64,000 bases of DNA, from positions 255,929-319,928 of the forward strand of contig NQMI01000011.1 in assembly GCA_002270565.1 (NCBI GenBank). The letters run 5' to 3'. Shown piece by piece: positions 9,434 through 22,365 of the stretch (the stretch's first letter is position 1; each line of letters opens with the position of its first letter). Position numbers and translations under genes: made by a program. This DNA is from Stenocarpella maydis (taxonomy: Eukaryota > Ascomycota > Sordariomycetes > Diaporthales > Diaporthaceae). Below the pieces are notes generated by a model. It was not told the origin of the DNA. It worked only from the letters and a program-made list of their open reading frames with translations, and ran no database searches.

Positions 9434-11183
9434 ATGTCTGAGCCTCTGTTTACACTAGCCCAGATCAGCCCCTCTAGAGCTGTTCTCGCATTCTTGTTTT
9501 TCTGCGTTACGTGGAAAATCGTCACCACCATTCATAGTGTTTTTTTCGGCCCACTAAGCAAATTCCCTGGGCCGAAACTGCGGGCTTTTTCTAATATCTT
9601 CGAGATTTGGTCAACCATCAGTGGAAACGACAACATTGATCGTCCAGCCCTCCACAGAAAATATGGGCCAATTGTGAGGGTTGCACCGAACGTGCTTTCT
9701 TTTGCCGGTGGAGATGGAGTGTGGAGGGAAATGCATGGATTCGCCGCTGCAAAACCAGGTGGACTCGTCAAGGAACCGATATTCTATTCGAAAACGTTTG
9801 CATTTACCGATGTCAGCAACCTTATCACAGCTCGCGACCATGCGGTTCATGCCCGGCAACGAAAGGTACTTGCGCGTTCATTCAGCAACACAGCGCTCAT
9901 GGAACAACAACCTATTTTTGCCGGATGGGCTGAGAAATTCAGGGAGAAACTGGCTGCCAAGGCAAAAGTTGAGGACAAGATCGATGTTCTGAAGTACTTC
10001 AACTGTACGACTTTTGATATAATGGGCGACTTGACTTTCAATGAAGACCTCAAGATGCTCGAGGAGGGGGAATGCTCTCCATGGGTCGAGTCGATATTTG
10101 GCTCTGTCAAGGCCGCCACTTTCTTGCTAGGAGTCAAGAGGCACAGCTGGGCAGCGAGAATGCTGGCAGAAACCTTTCTCAAATACAATCCGACGGTGCA
10201 GAAGAAGCAGCTTGAGAACTGGGCATACTGTGCTGAGCGTGTGGAACGACGACTACAAAGCACGCCGAAACATCCCGACTTGTGGTCTAGGATTCTCGAA
10301 AAAAACGACAATCCTGAGAGGTTGAGTATGGAAGAACAATATGCCAATGGCTTTCTTTTCATGACGGCAGGCACGGAAACCATCTCATCGGCGTTGGCTG
10401 CAACCACATTCCACCTCCTTCGCAATCCACCTTACCTAGACAAGGTCACCAAGGAAATTCGTTCGGCATTTTCGCATTCTGAAAAGATGTCTCTCGAGGA
10501 TTTGGCAAGTCTCAAGTACTTACAAGCTGTGATCCAGGAAGGGGTATGTGCATGTCTCTTGCTGATCACTTCTATTTGCCCCCTCAAAGAATGGCTCTGT
10601 TGACTCCAGAACAGCTCCGTATACATCCACCGCTGCCAGTCGCATTACCTCGCGTGACCCCAAAACAAGGTGCACAAATCGGCGGAGAATGGGTCCCAGG
10701 AGGCACCGTCATTGGTATCCACTACCTATCTACCAATACCCGAGAGGCGTACTTTAAGAAACCTCTTGAGTTTCACCCACAACGTTGGCTTGGGGATCCA
10801 GAATTTGAGAACGACCGTTTGGACATGGCGAAGCCATTTCTCATGGGGCCATTCAATTGCATAGGCAAGGTGAGTATCAGCGACGCTCCAGACCCGAGTC
10901 CGAAGGCTAATGGTGCCCGTTTCCTGAAGGATCTTGCGATGCATGAACTTCGTCTGGTAAGCGATATCTGTATTATAAATTAGCGTTATTTCTACTCAAC
11001 CTATGCTGGATAATTCGATCCAATGCAAAATGCTGACTTTCATAGCTTGTAGCAACCCTCCTGCTGAATTTCGATGTCGAATTGTGCGATGAGTCCTACG
11101 ACTGGAATGATATGAAGGTTTTCACACTATGGCAGAAAGGGCCTCTTTTCTGCAAACTGAAATTTGCAAATGGTACGTGCTAG
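9434..11183 (+). CDS. Cytochrome P450 monooxygenase (microsomal)
   Basis: Predicted ER-anchored heme monooxygenase. Model: join(9434..10543,10615..10869,10930..10956,11046..11183), 509 residues; one exon is only 27 bp. Introns are 71, 60 and 89 bp. The first ATG at 9434 directly precedes a hydrophobic anchor (about residues 12-35) and the Pro-rich KFPGPKLRAF hinge. The I-helix reads FLFMTAGTETIS, the ExxR motif is EGLR (369-372, created across an intron), the PERF-like region is FHPQRWLGDP, and the heme-binding loop is FLMGPFNCIGK with Cys452. The sequence looks intact. It is the last intact gene of the type III PKS group and probably oxidises the prenyl or aromatic part of that product, although the substrate cannot be told from sequence. 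Confidence 0.9.
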
Positions 11184-11649
11184 AGACAGCGTTTAGAGTG
11201 CAACTGGTATAGCGAGCTAGGAAAAAAGTATACCTACGTAGTTACCAATACTAGACCATTTACCCATATTCATGAGGAAGAAACTACATTAGCGACTTTA
11301 ACACTGGGTTTCGATCTCTCCCTGGGAGTAATCTGGAGAATCTCATCTGTAGGACTTGTTACGCCATGGTCATGGGCGTGGTGGGAGGGCTGGAGGAGTT
11401 TTCATACCGTTTTGAGGAACATTATAGTAACGATAAAGTATTACTATTACCTTGGAACTGATGATACAGAGATACTGCAGTCTTCCCTAGACAATAACTC
11501 ACAGAGACTGGGCTACGGGTTTACGTCTTAATATCAAGACTTGCTGCTAGCATTTGATGGTTGAACTACTTTCCCATCCTACTTCTCACAACGTGATACC
11601 CAAATTCCCAGGTAAAGAAGGAAATCCACACAGACAAGCCCGTTGCGAT
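11184..11649. other. Intergenic gap downstream of the P450
   Basis: This stretch follows the P450 stop codon. It shows a TACCTACGTA motif at 11231-11240 and no supported gene. The last part may be further decayed sequence of the transporter relic that follows on the minus strand. Confidence 0.35.
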
Positions 11650-11916
11650 TTATATGGTTCGCTGGAAACCTGTAGCCCATGTCATTACAACACGAGACAC
11701 ATCGTCCGGAGAAACTTTACTCCTAAATGCCATGGCCCCAGCCTTAAGAACAGCCGTTGGGTTTACGTCGGGCGCATGCCTTTTTATCTCGCTAACAAGA
11801 GTGCTGTCAAAGAATGTGTTGCTGGTGCTGAAAATCACAGCTAAGCCAAGCCCCTGAACAAAAACAAGGATCGTCAGAATGTGGGCTACTAGGTTATCCC
11901 CCTCTGGCCAGTGCAT
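11650..11916 (-). pseudogene. Relic of a DHA2-type MFS drug transporter (C-terminal piece)
   Basis: An open stretch of 88 codons without a sensible start. It reads like the penultimate membrane segment and following loop of fungal 14-TM DHA2 transporters: QGLGLAVIFSTSNTFFDSTL, then residues of the type APDVNPTAVLKAGA and FRSKVS. In intact members this segment is flanked by further TM helices; here the frame is closed on both sides and the neighbouring sequence only weakly resembles a continuation. I therefore read it as a decayed transporter gene. Its position between the type III PKS group and the reducing PKS suggests that one of the two groups once had its own exporter, or that the border has been rearranged. 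Confidence 0.6.
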
Positions 11917-12290
11917 AAAGGGAAAGAAAGAGATTAGTAGCCAAGAGGGATACTCTCTGGAACTCGTCCTTCCGCTACGTTTAGCTTAACTAGGTATATA
12001 GTCCGTCTAGGGAGGAAAATGCCCTTGCACTCCCCTACATGCCCCTTTAGGAACACACCCCTGGGACAGGTGAGCATCTATGAACAATAACCTGAGTTTT
12101 ATAATAAAATTACAAAGAGTCTTTTAAATAATTAAAAGAGATAATAAAAACTGTAAATGAGTTCAAATATTAATAAATAATATTTAAATGTAGATTAATG
12201 TAATATTTCTATTTTAGTCTTTATAAGGAAGGGTACATGGCTGTTTAAATGCAGAGGAAAAGTCGTCAAACATCTCAGCAAACTGCTAGC
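11917..12290. other. A+T-rich gap between the two biosynthetic groups
   Basis: No gene is visible. The sequence at about 12095-12235 is almost pure A and T, unlike the GC-rich PKS reductase-domain exon next to it, and looks like a small repeat remnant or terminator region. The PKS stop codon is at 12291. Confidence 0.4.
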
Positions 12291-15200
12291 TCAATTCTGC
12301 TCACCGGGCATAGAACCCTTCTGGATCCTTGGATAATCTGGTGTATCAGGGACATCCATGGCCTCGATGAGGGCGGCAACGCCACTGTGCATACCGGCAG
12401 CGATGGCTCTGTCAATCCACTCGTTCATGGGGACAATGTCAAACATTCTATCCCCCTTCGCCACGTGCACCCCAAACTGATGCAAGCGGTCCAGCTGGAT
12501 GACAACATCGCCCACCTCGTGAACATAACGCACCGCCGGACCGGTCTCAGCTGCAGAAGCCCCGAGGACGTGGCGCACCAGCTCGGAACACACGCTCTGC
12601 ACGTGGACGAGATCGAGCGCGCCGCGGATATGCTGCACCCTGGGCGCAGCCTTGAGAAGCCGCACGTACTGCAGGAGGACATTGACCCAGTCCTTGGACG
12701 CCTTGGGCCCGCGGGCGTCATCGCCCTCCCGCACGATGGTCGAGGGCCGGTGGATGCAGACCTCGAGGCCGTGCTCTTCACTGACGCGCTCGAGCAGGCG
12801 CTCGCAGGCCCACTTGGACGCCATGTAGCCGTGGGACCCGTCCGCCGGGGGGCAGGCGGCGGCGGCGGAGACGGGGAGGACGACGGGGGCGCTCGAGAAG
12901 AGCGCGGCGCCGACCGACGACACGTAGTGGAACGGGATGCGCCTCGCCACGGCCAGCCTCACCAGCTCCCTCGTGGACCCGACATTGGCGGCGGAGACGG
13001 CGTCGTATGACTTTAGGTGCGAGGTGTCGGCGCCGTTATGGATGATGGCGTCCGCCTCGGAGAAGACGGCGCGTGCAGTCTCCTCGGAGAGCCCCAGCCG
13101 GGGAAGAACAAGCTCGCCCTCGTAGTAGACGACACGGTCTCCCTGTGGGGGAAGTTCTCTGCTTGCCAGCCTCTGCCCGAGCTGGCGCACCGCGAGGCAG
13201 ACGACCTTGTCAACGGAGGTGTGGGTCAGAAGATAGTTCAGAAGGTGATGGCCGAGCAGGCCGCTGACCCCGGTGAGCACGACAACCTTTGGTGGCCTGC
13301 GAGTAGGTGCGTTATCCGCAAGGTTCAAGATGCTCCCGGTCACGGCGCCGAGCTCTGCTGCCGGTAATGTTTCGAAGTCCCAGTCGATCTGGATCCCAGT
13401 GTCGTCCTCAACCGAAGTCGTCGTCTCTGCAGGCGTGCCGATAGTGCCGTTCCCGCCCGACGAGCTCTGGTCATCGGGGCTGGATGAGGAGGTGTTGCTG
13501 CTGACTTCTATGCCGCCGATGCTTGGGATCAGTTCCGGTGGCAGGTTATCAAGTGCAATCTTGACGAGATTTGCCATTGTCTCGTTACCCATGATCTTCA
13601 GCACCGGTATGCTGACTTGAAAGTTTTTGAGGAACCAAGTTCGGATATCCACCGAGACAAGCGAGTCCAGTCCGATTTCCTGGCTGCGCATGGCCATCAG
13701 CTCATCGTCTGGGGTCGTGACTTGCAACTCGTTCCGAAGCTCTGCAGCAAAAGAGTCTGCGGTTTTGAAATAGTGTCAGCCGCGGCCTCACAGGGTATCA
13801 GGCCACAAATTTCTTGACAGTCACACATACCGCGAACAACCTTGGCAACTTCCTGTGCCGTCTGACAGTTACGTAGGAGGTCTTGAATCGACACAACATT
13901 GGCGTTCTCGGCCTTGTCACCCTCGCCCAGTTTACGGTGGGTTACAAAACATGAAAACTTTGGGTCCGAGATCCACCTCGGCGGGTCTGGTGAGTCGACT
14001 GCCACCTCCAGGACGCCGGTAGAGACCTCTGGGCCATCCGGGTTGTCGGGGTAACCAGCTTCGATAGCCTCGGCAAACAGCTGGTGGAAGTCCTCTTCTG
14101 AAAGATGCATCAAGGATCCCTTGGCAACAGTGAGATCAAGTGCCTTGCTTGACTCTCTTTCGATGTAACCTGCCCCAATGATGGCGCCGACATTAAGAGC
14201 GGTTGCTGCAAGTCCGCGCTCTCTTCTCTGTGCGGCCAGGCTGCACATAAAAGTGTTCGCACCGGCGTAGTTAGCTTGACCAGTATTACCAATAATACAG
14301 TTGATGGACGAGAAGAGAATGAAGAAATCAAGTGCGTCGTCTCGGAATATGTTGTCCATGTGGATACTTCCCAGTACCTTGGGACGAACGACGTCCATTA
14401 GTTGGTCGTAGCTCATATTTCGCACTGAAGTATCTCTCAGCACCATTGCGCCATTCAAGACGCCTGAAATCGGCGGCAGGCTTGAAACGATAGATCTGTG
14501 CACTGCTCTGAGAGCACTTTCATCGGTGACATCGCTAGATACAAATTCAGTGCAATGACCAAGGACAAAAACACAGTTGCATAGACTTACCAGGGAATAA
14601 CCTGAACTGTAACCCCGTTGCGCTTGTGATGTTCGATCCACGAGGCGTCGATACGGGGGGTCCTGCTACTGAGCACGAGGAATCGAGCGCCTCGGTCAAT
14701 CATCCAGTCGCACAGAGATATACCCAGCGCTCCAGAAAGCCCCGCAAGCCAGTATGTCCTTCCACTCCTGAACATAGGCGTCGTATCGAGGCGGGCGTAA
14801 TGAACGTCTACCGGGGTCGAAGGCGTCAAATCTATTACAGAAAACGGGTTGTTGGGGATCTCATTCTCCGTTAGCTCAGCAAGGGTCAGAACATTGCCAC
14901 CTCGGTCGCTCGCCAAAGCAACGGGGTCCTCTTTCTGAACTTGCTGAAGAGCCCTCTGAAGTATCGTGGCGAGTACTGCACCAGAATGGACATCCGCGTG
15001 GCAGCCACCCCTGGAGAAGAGGGCGTCTCTTGAAAGCCTCTGGCAGTGTTCTGGAAGTCCGGATGCGATGACCGACTCAAGCTCCGACATTGGGCTTGAG
15101 AACCCAACAAAAGATGAAATATTGCGAGGCAGGGCTTGAAATATCTCCTCTTTGCTGGAATAAGGAGATAGCTGTATCACGTCCCGCGGAATGTATGCCG

Positions 15201-18200
15201 CATCTTCCTCGGCCCCTTCTGAGTCCGCCGTGCAGACAACGACGACGCCTTTTGCAGCAGCCTGGGCATTCACGGCGAGCGCAATCAGTGCTGTGGGATT
15301 ATGCAAAACTAGGATCTGGCCGTTGAACATGCGGTCCACAATAGTCATGGCTGTGATGTGAGCAGCCGCTCGAGACAGCAAGACCGCTTCTGAGGAGCTC
15401 TCACACGGGACCAGGTGACTCAGGGGCAAGGTCGCACTGGAGTCGAGGAATGGAAGCAAGGCTAGGCATTGGCCTCCAGTATTGGCCTCCTTACCTACGG
15501 TGAGGAATCGAGGCCCGAATGGTGTCTGGATTGCAGTCGCGACTGCATGCGTGGTTTTGAAGTGGCTCACAGGCTCCTCATGTTCGACCCTGATATGCCT
15601 GCTCGGGAGACACTCAAGTCTGATTCTTCGCTCATCTTGCTTCACAGTAAAATTGACATCCGTCGGATCCATCTTTTTGGATATGAGTCTTCGTGCGGAA
15701 TTGTATCGTGCGTTCGGGCTGGCCAAGTGTCGCAGCCGCGGTACCAACTGACGTCCATCAGCACCAAGAAGAATTTCTGGCTCGGGAGGTGCCAGTGCCT
15801 TGACGATACCCCGAGACTCAAGATGAAAGCGAAGAAGGGCCTTGGCTATGCTTGTTGGATCGGCTTTCTCTGGGTCGGAAATATCGAGGTGTTGGAGGCG
15901 AAGGTCGGGCGTCTCATTCACGGCCGTCCGTCCGAATCCGACGGTGATGTTGCTCCATGGTGTCTCTGATAACCGGCCGCTTGTGACCCAAAGAATTGCC
16001 TTTTCACTTTCAAACAGCTTCCTGAAACTCATGAATGTTTTTGCCGTCAAATCCTGGAAGACGGCCTTGTCGAGATCAATCATGCTGAGCACAGTGGAGT
16101 TCGCGTCAACAATGTCGTGGTCGACATCCGTGAGAGATGCGAATATATGAGTTTCCACTGCATACTCCTCAAGAATTCTCTTGGTCTCCTGGATGAGATG
16201 AGTACTGCGCGAGGTCTGGCCACCCAGTAACACCAGCTTTTGAATTGGTTCGTTGACGGTTTGCGATGGTGGAGCAAGGGGCTCCCTGAGCATCTTGAAA
16301 CCATCATCAACTGCCTGAGAAACGAACAATGAGACTCCGAGCACGTCTTGGAAATCCTGTGGGGCAATTGTGTCGATGCCTGAGAACCCAGTTGTTTTGA
16401 GGACCTTGTCCCACCCGTCCGGCGAGATATGAGGCGACAAGGTTCGCCCTTCGTCGTAGCCAAGCCACCATCCGGGAAGAGTACCAAAGATGAAGCAGCC
16501 AGGGTCGCTAGTATAACTGCCTTCACCAACGACTAGGAAGCCGCCAGGCCTGAGAAGCTTTCGGATATTCAGCATGGTCCGCTGGAGCTCCGCCGTGGCA
16601 TGGATCACAAAGGACGCGACAATCAGATCGTATCCACCCTCGGCGAACCCTTGGGCTACAGGGTCTTGCTCCGCGTCGAACGTCTTAAAGACCATCTGCT
16701 CTTTTTGGTTCGAAAATATCGAGGCGGCGTTACCAAAGAATCCAGCAGAGATGTCAGTAAACGTGTAGCTGAGGAAGTTATTGCCGATGGCGCGGAAGAT
16801 ATTCTTGGTGGCGCCACCAGTTCCAGCCCCTGATGCACAAATCACTCGTTAGCGTGGTACAAGGCAGCAATACTAAAACCCTGGAAACGGCTCACCTATC
16901 TCCAACATCCTCAGATGAGGATAGCGGTCAGTTATCTGGGCCACTGCTCGAGAAATCCACATGGAGGATTGTCCCAGCCCAAAGCCTTGGGCATAGTACT
17001 CATCAAGGAGTCCAGTAGTGCGGAAATTCTCCAACATGGTCGTCTCTCCCCTAAAGACCTTTGGCATAGTCTGCCCGACGAGATGCATTACTCGTACATC
17101 AATGATGTCCGAGAAATCCTTAGTCGCCTCAAGGACGTCCTCGAGGCTATCATTCTTCCACTCACTTCTGAACCATCTGTGCTGGCCACCCTCCACAAGT
17201 TTGACCACGTGCTTGGCGTATTCCAGATAACAGCTATAAGGACGCTCTGACCTTATGGGGTCGTCTGCGGCCACCTGTGAGTCGAATTGCCTCAAGTAGT
17301 ATGCCGAGATGCGTTCCAAGGCGATGAGTGTTTCGCAGTGGTGCTGTGTTATCACAGTATCCCTTGCCGCCGTCAGGGCATCAGGAGTACTGGCGATCCA
17401 TTCAAGCTTGGAGAAGACGTTCCTGTCTTCGTCGACAGCTGAGCCTCCAAGCGGAACTAGTCTGACTCCTTCTACCTGGATTGCGACGTTGGCGTGGTTC
17501 TCCGTGAAAATCCGAATGTTCCCGCTGAACCCTCGAGCAGAAGTAGTAGTGTTTCCCTCCATGTTCGGAGCCAAGGCTGCGTCGACTGGTACCAAAGCCA
17601 CATCTGTTCTTTCCCCTACCTTGCACAGCGCCGGATTGACCCTGATACGACCAATGTTGGTAGGAAGGTGAAGGGATCGAAGCTGATCATCGTGGGGATA
17701 GCTGTAGGCGAGAATGATTGTCTGGAAAGCAGCATCCAACTCGGCCGGGTGGATTAGTGGGGTCTCATCGTCAGGCCCGCCTGGTACCATCTGAACCATG
17801 CAAGTCGACTTTCCATGCTTCCTGGCCATGGAAGTGAGCGAGCGGAATCTCCCACTGAAGTTGTATCCTAAAGTTGCAAGAGCAGAGTAGAACCGCTCCG
17901 AGTCGACCTCGATCATGTGAGGGTCCTTGGGGGATCTTTCGGGGAAGAGCGACAGAGACTGAGTGCCCAGGACGACTTCAATGTCTCCACTTGCAGCGAG
18001 GCCGAGGTCGTCGCCATTAGTACCACTACCCATCGCAGCTGAGTAGGTAAATCTGGCCTTGATACGATCTGGAGTTGGCTGCCTGATGTCTGAGAGCGAG
18101 ACGAGAACGTCCACGCCGGCATCATCTTGCTCGAAAACAATAGCTTGATGTATAACGAAGTCACTCAGCTCTATCATGCGGATATCTTCACCCTTGTGTA

Positions 18201-21200
18201 GGGAGCGAGCTGCCTCTAGTGCCGTCGAGACGTAGCCCGCCGCGGGGAAGACGGTCTGGCCTTGCACCTGGTGGCCAGACAGCCACTCAAGCTCGCCGGT
18301 TCGTAAAAGGTTTCTCCAGCTTCGGCAGTGCGGACCACTGTCTGGGGCCACGTCTCCCAAGAGAGATGGAGAGACGGGGTTTTGTCTCAGACGCATCTGG
18401 CGCGAAGTTCGTGATTCATGCCAGTGTCTCACACCATGGTTCCACTGGTACGTTGGCAGGCCCTTGACCACCCTGTAGGCTAATTCGCCCTCGGCCTTGT
18501 TTAATGCGTGCTCAAATTTGCACAAGTCAACCCCGTCGGTTCCCACGTGCTGCCAGACGAAGCCCAGGCAGTTGGCCAGGGCCCGAAGAGCGTCGGTCTG
18601 GCGGCCCAGAGTACCCATGTACGGGAGGGTGGAATCGGTAGCTTCTTGGATAGTCTGAAGGGCGGGTCCTTTGAGTGCTGGGTGAGGGCCGACCTCCACC
18701 GCCAATTGGACTGTAGATTCTGCGAGGACGGAGGCGAGTGCTTGGGAGAACAGCACCGGGCGTGTCATGTTGTCCACCCAATATTCAGCATTCAGACATG
18801 ATTCTGCACCCATAGGTCTGTTGTAAACACTTGATAGCCACACGCAGGACCTTTCTGCGGGTGGTGTCTGTACTTTGATACCACAACCTCGCATAGACTC
18901 TGTGTACGCATCGGCACACGAAAGCATGTGGTTCGAGTGGTAGGCCTTATCAACCTTGAGGCGTCGATTGAAAGTCTTCTCGTCGTCGAGGATGACTTGC
19001 AACTCCTCAACAGCATCCTCATCGCCCGAGATTGTGACGCTGGATGGCGAGTTGCTAGCTGCAACGGTGATTCGCCCAGAGAATTCCTCCATCTCGCATA
19101 AATCAATAGCGTCTGCCATCGATGTGCCAACCGCCGCCATTGCTCCCGATATATGTTTGCCTCTTGGGCTGTACGCCTTCTGAACGTGGAGACCCCGATA
19201 GTAAGCCACACAGATGGCGTCTCGAGCCGTCAGATAGCCCGCTGCGTATGCCGCCGCGATTTCACCTGAAGAATGACCCACAACGCAGTCAAGATGGAGA
19301 CCACCAAGGCGCAATAGATCAACCAAGAGAATCTGGACGGCCGTACACAGAGGCTGTGAAATGGCGGCCTCCCCTACACGCGTCGAAGTCGCGTCAGACA
19401 GTAGCTCGGCCATCAGGGACCACGCCGGTCGATCACTCTCGTTAAGGCTGGCAAGGTGTTGTTCCAGGTTCTGAACTATTTCCCTGGCAACGCTGGAGCG
19501 TTCGATGAGTTCGGCGCCCATGCGATGGTACTGCGCGCCTTGGCCCGTGAAAACTCCCAGGACCTTGGGCCTCTGGCCTTTGAGTACTGTGATTGACTTC
19601 AGGCCGACCTCAGCCGCCGCATCTTGCAGTCTGGATTGGATTTGAGTCTTCAGGTCATCGATCGACTGAGCGCTGAATGTTGCCCGGAAGGGAAACAACG
19701 ATCGTCTTTCTCGCAAGGTCCATGCCAGGTCATGAGGGTTGACCGCAGGGTGAGCCTCTAAATATGTCGAGTATTTCTCTAGGGTGGCCCTGAGTGAGTT
19801 CTCCGACGTTGCTGAGAACACAAAGGGTGTGAAGATCACTCCTTTGCCCGGCACGCCTGCCTGTGCGGGCGTTGCTGTTTCGTAATTTTCCAGAATTGCG
19901 TGCGCATTCGCTCCTCCGAAACCGAAGCTTTAAGCGTGTCAGAATGTGCTGATACAAATGCTTGAAATTGCTGAGGATGGGGCAATCACCTATTCACGCT
20001 TGCCCGACGCTTTTGTCCGGCGGTGGTTGAAGCTGGCCATGTCTTTGCGGAGGTGGGTATCTCGACACTCTTGTAAAAGGGCGCCACACTCGGGCTCAGG
20101 TTGTCGAAGAGGAGATTAGGTGGGATTTGGGCATGCTGCAAAGCTAACGAAGCCTTTAGAAGCGCGGCTATACCAGCAGTGCCCTCGGTATGCCCCAGAA
20201 CCGTCTTGATCGAACCGACATAGAGAGGATTGTTCTGTGTCTGCAGAGCCATGTTTTCACGAATGAATGCGTTATAGATGGCTTCAGCTTCGATGGGATC
20301 GCCTGCCGGCGTACCAGTTCCATGCTGGGTGGGAGTCAGCAAAGGGGGTGTTTACAACCAGGGGAATGGGGTGAGACTCACGGCCTCAAAGTACTGAGGG
20401 CGATCGTTCGGGGATTGGAGATCCAATCCCGCTTTTGCGTAGGTGGCACGGATCAGGCCCTCTTGAGCTAATGCACTGGGCATGGTGATACCTGGTGTCG
20501 CGCCGTCCTGGTTGAGCCCTGTTTCTCGAATAATACACTCGATATCATCACCGTCCTCAATTGCTGCGCTCAGTGTTTTGAGGACAACAGCAGCAACACC
20601 ATCTCCACGTCTAGTGCAGTATTTGATTAATCCCTGGAGTCATCACAGTCGTAGGATTGGTATTATAGTTAAACCTACGCGTAGCCATTAGCATCCCGGT
20701 CCCACATTCTGCTCACACCATCAGGAGATAGCATTTTCAGCTTGCTCTCGATAATGTAGTTCTCTGGTCCCAGTATGAGATTGGATCCACATGCGAGGGA
20801 TACCCGCGAATCACCCGACCTAAGGGCTTGGATAGCCATATGCACTGCGACGAGGCTGGAAGAGCATGCTGTGTCAATCGTGATGGAAGGGCCATGCCAG
20901 TCGAAGAAATAGGACACCCGGTTAGAAAGAATGCTTTTTGCTGTGCCCGTTGCGAAGTATGTCGGGGTCGTCTGCAGATCACGGAGGAGTAGCGATTCAT
21001 AATCGCTGCACATCACTCCGACATAGACGCTCGTGTCAGTACCTCTTAGGCCCTCGATGGACATTCCTGCAGCTTCAACGCTCTTCGCGGTGTTAGTGAT
21101 GCGCCACATCTCAGGCTGACCCCATATAGGAGAGCACGCTGAAGTCAAAGGTGGTAGGTTGTGTTACCTCGTAGACCGTTTCGAGCAGAAATCGTTGCTG

Positions 21201-21485
21201 GGGGTCGATAGCTCTAGCTTCCGCGTTTCTGATGCCAAAAAACTCGGCATCGAAGAGGCCCAGGTCGCCATCAATCAGGTAGGAATGCATGACATTGCTC
21301 CTGCCATGATGATTGGGGTCAGGGTGGTAGAAACCCTTCGCGCTGAATCGGCTATCGGTGATTTGACTCTTAATATCACGAGGCTCGCGTAGGAGTTCCC
21401 ACAACTTGGAGGGGGAGCTGGAGCCTCCGGCGAACCGACAAGCGCTGCCAACGATGGCGATAGGCTCGCTCATTTTGCCAGCCAT
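12291..21485 (-). CDS. Highly reducing PKS, KS-AT-DH-CMeT-KR-ACP with terminal reductase
   Basis: Iterative type I PKS. Minus-strand exons: 21485..21168, 21082..20679, 20610..20382, 20324..19990, 19927..16896, 16829..14591, 14534..13831, 13756..12291; about 2908 residues. All seven introns (56-85 bp) are GT..AG and restore family motifs. KS: Cys179 (DTACSSS), His318 (HGTGT), His362 (LGHTEG). AT: GHSSG, Ser648. DH: His981 ([10 protein letters not shown]), Asp1160. CMeT: LEIGAGTGG near 1440. A long structural region follows with no ER nucleotide-binding motif. [11 protein letters not shown] and the catalytic [11 protein letters not shown]: Ser2452 (LDSLV). Terminal reductase: LTGVSGLLG near 2582 and YMASK (Tyr2731, Lys2735). 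The missing ER fits the stand-alone enoyl reductase at 32527. The reductase should release an aldehyde or alcohol. KS-AT-DH-MT-KR-ACP-R is the layout of betaenone-type synthases. A start at 21473 is also possible. Confidence 0.93.
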
Positions 21486-22365
21486 GTAGATTTCGGGAGA
21501 GAAAGATATTGGGGGTTGATGCACGATATGGAAGCGAGCAACAGAATGACCCAAGAGTCAATATTGGCTGTACAAGCTCCGGTGGATGGCGTGTCTTTTG
21601 AACACGTTGTATCATCAAATGTTTCTACCACCGAGGTCTCCAAGTACTCATATCTTCTGCAGACATTATACTTGGGTATGTAATTGCTACCATAGCCCAT
21701 GAAAATTGCAATAAAGAGCCCGAAGATATGATTGGAACAAGTGATTATGCAAGTAATCCGGGATGCCGTCGATCAGTCACTCGGATACCCTCAGCATGTT
21801 CGGAGCCCTTTATCTATCGGACGCATCCGAGGCCAAGGCATGCAGTTTATCATGCACGTCCTTTTGGACGCGGTCATTCGGAGCTCGTGGCATCCAATTG
21901 AGCCGAAGCCTTGAAGAACTACCTTTCTGAACACCGATGTCAATCCAAACGGACAATAAGGCAGAGAAGGTTGTGTCCTCCGAGTGTTGGACTCCATATG
22001 CGGCTATCTGCCTCTCTTAACATACCGGGTTTCTTCTTGCAACTCTGCTCAAGTAAGCAGTATTTTTCGACTGCCACTCGCGTCCCAGGAGTGGTGGCCG
22101 ATGTGGCCATTTCGTATTTCTGGTCAATATTGATAATGAGAGGCTCCACTTGAGCAGTGGATTTCTTAGCATTGCCTATGTACGTAAACACCGAGATATG
22201 CATTCTCACCGACTTCGTGTACGGAAACCAATACAACAACGTTCAATCCTGCAGTGACGGGTGTAGATACGCGTCAGCACCATATAATAATACAATGACC
22301 GGGAATGACCCAAAAGTTCCGGCACCAACCCTTGTATGAGCTTTTAGCCTCAGAGTCTGCGAGCC
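21486..22365. promoter_or_regulatory. PKS promoter region with a CGG-N6-CCG palindrome
   Basis: This 880-bp gap lies upstream of the minus-strand PKS and downstream of the minus-strand transporter. At 21818-21829 it holds CGGACGCATCCG, a CGG-N6-CCG inverted repeat of the sort bound by Zn2Cys6 dimers, about 333 bp ahead of the PKS start. This is a natural target candidate for the regulator encoded at 37485-38834, but it is a single site found by eye. No coding frame is supported. Confidence 0.45.

Noticed and set aside
9847..10425. Minus-strand frame of 192 codons inside the P450 gene
   Set aside because: Antisense to an exon with clear P450 motifs.
12249..13010. Long plus-strand frame of 253 codons opposite the PKS reductase domain
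   Set aside because: It is antisense to a GC-rich exon with complete reductase motifs; high GC removes stops on the other strand. No domain features.
15469..15969. Plus-strand frame of 166 codons inside the PKS
   Set aside because: Lies wholly antisense to an uninterrupted PKS exon and has no family features.
12291..21485. PKS-NRPS hybrid
   Set aside because: No condensation or adenylation domain between the ACP and the terminal reductase; the linker is only about 130 residues.
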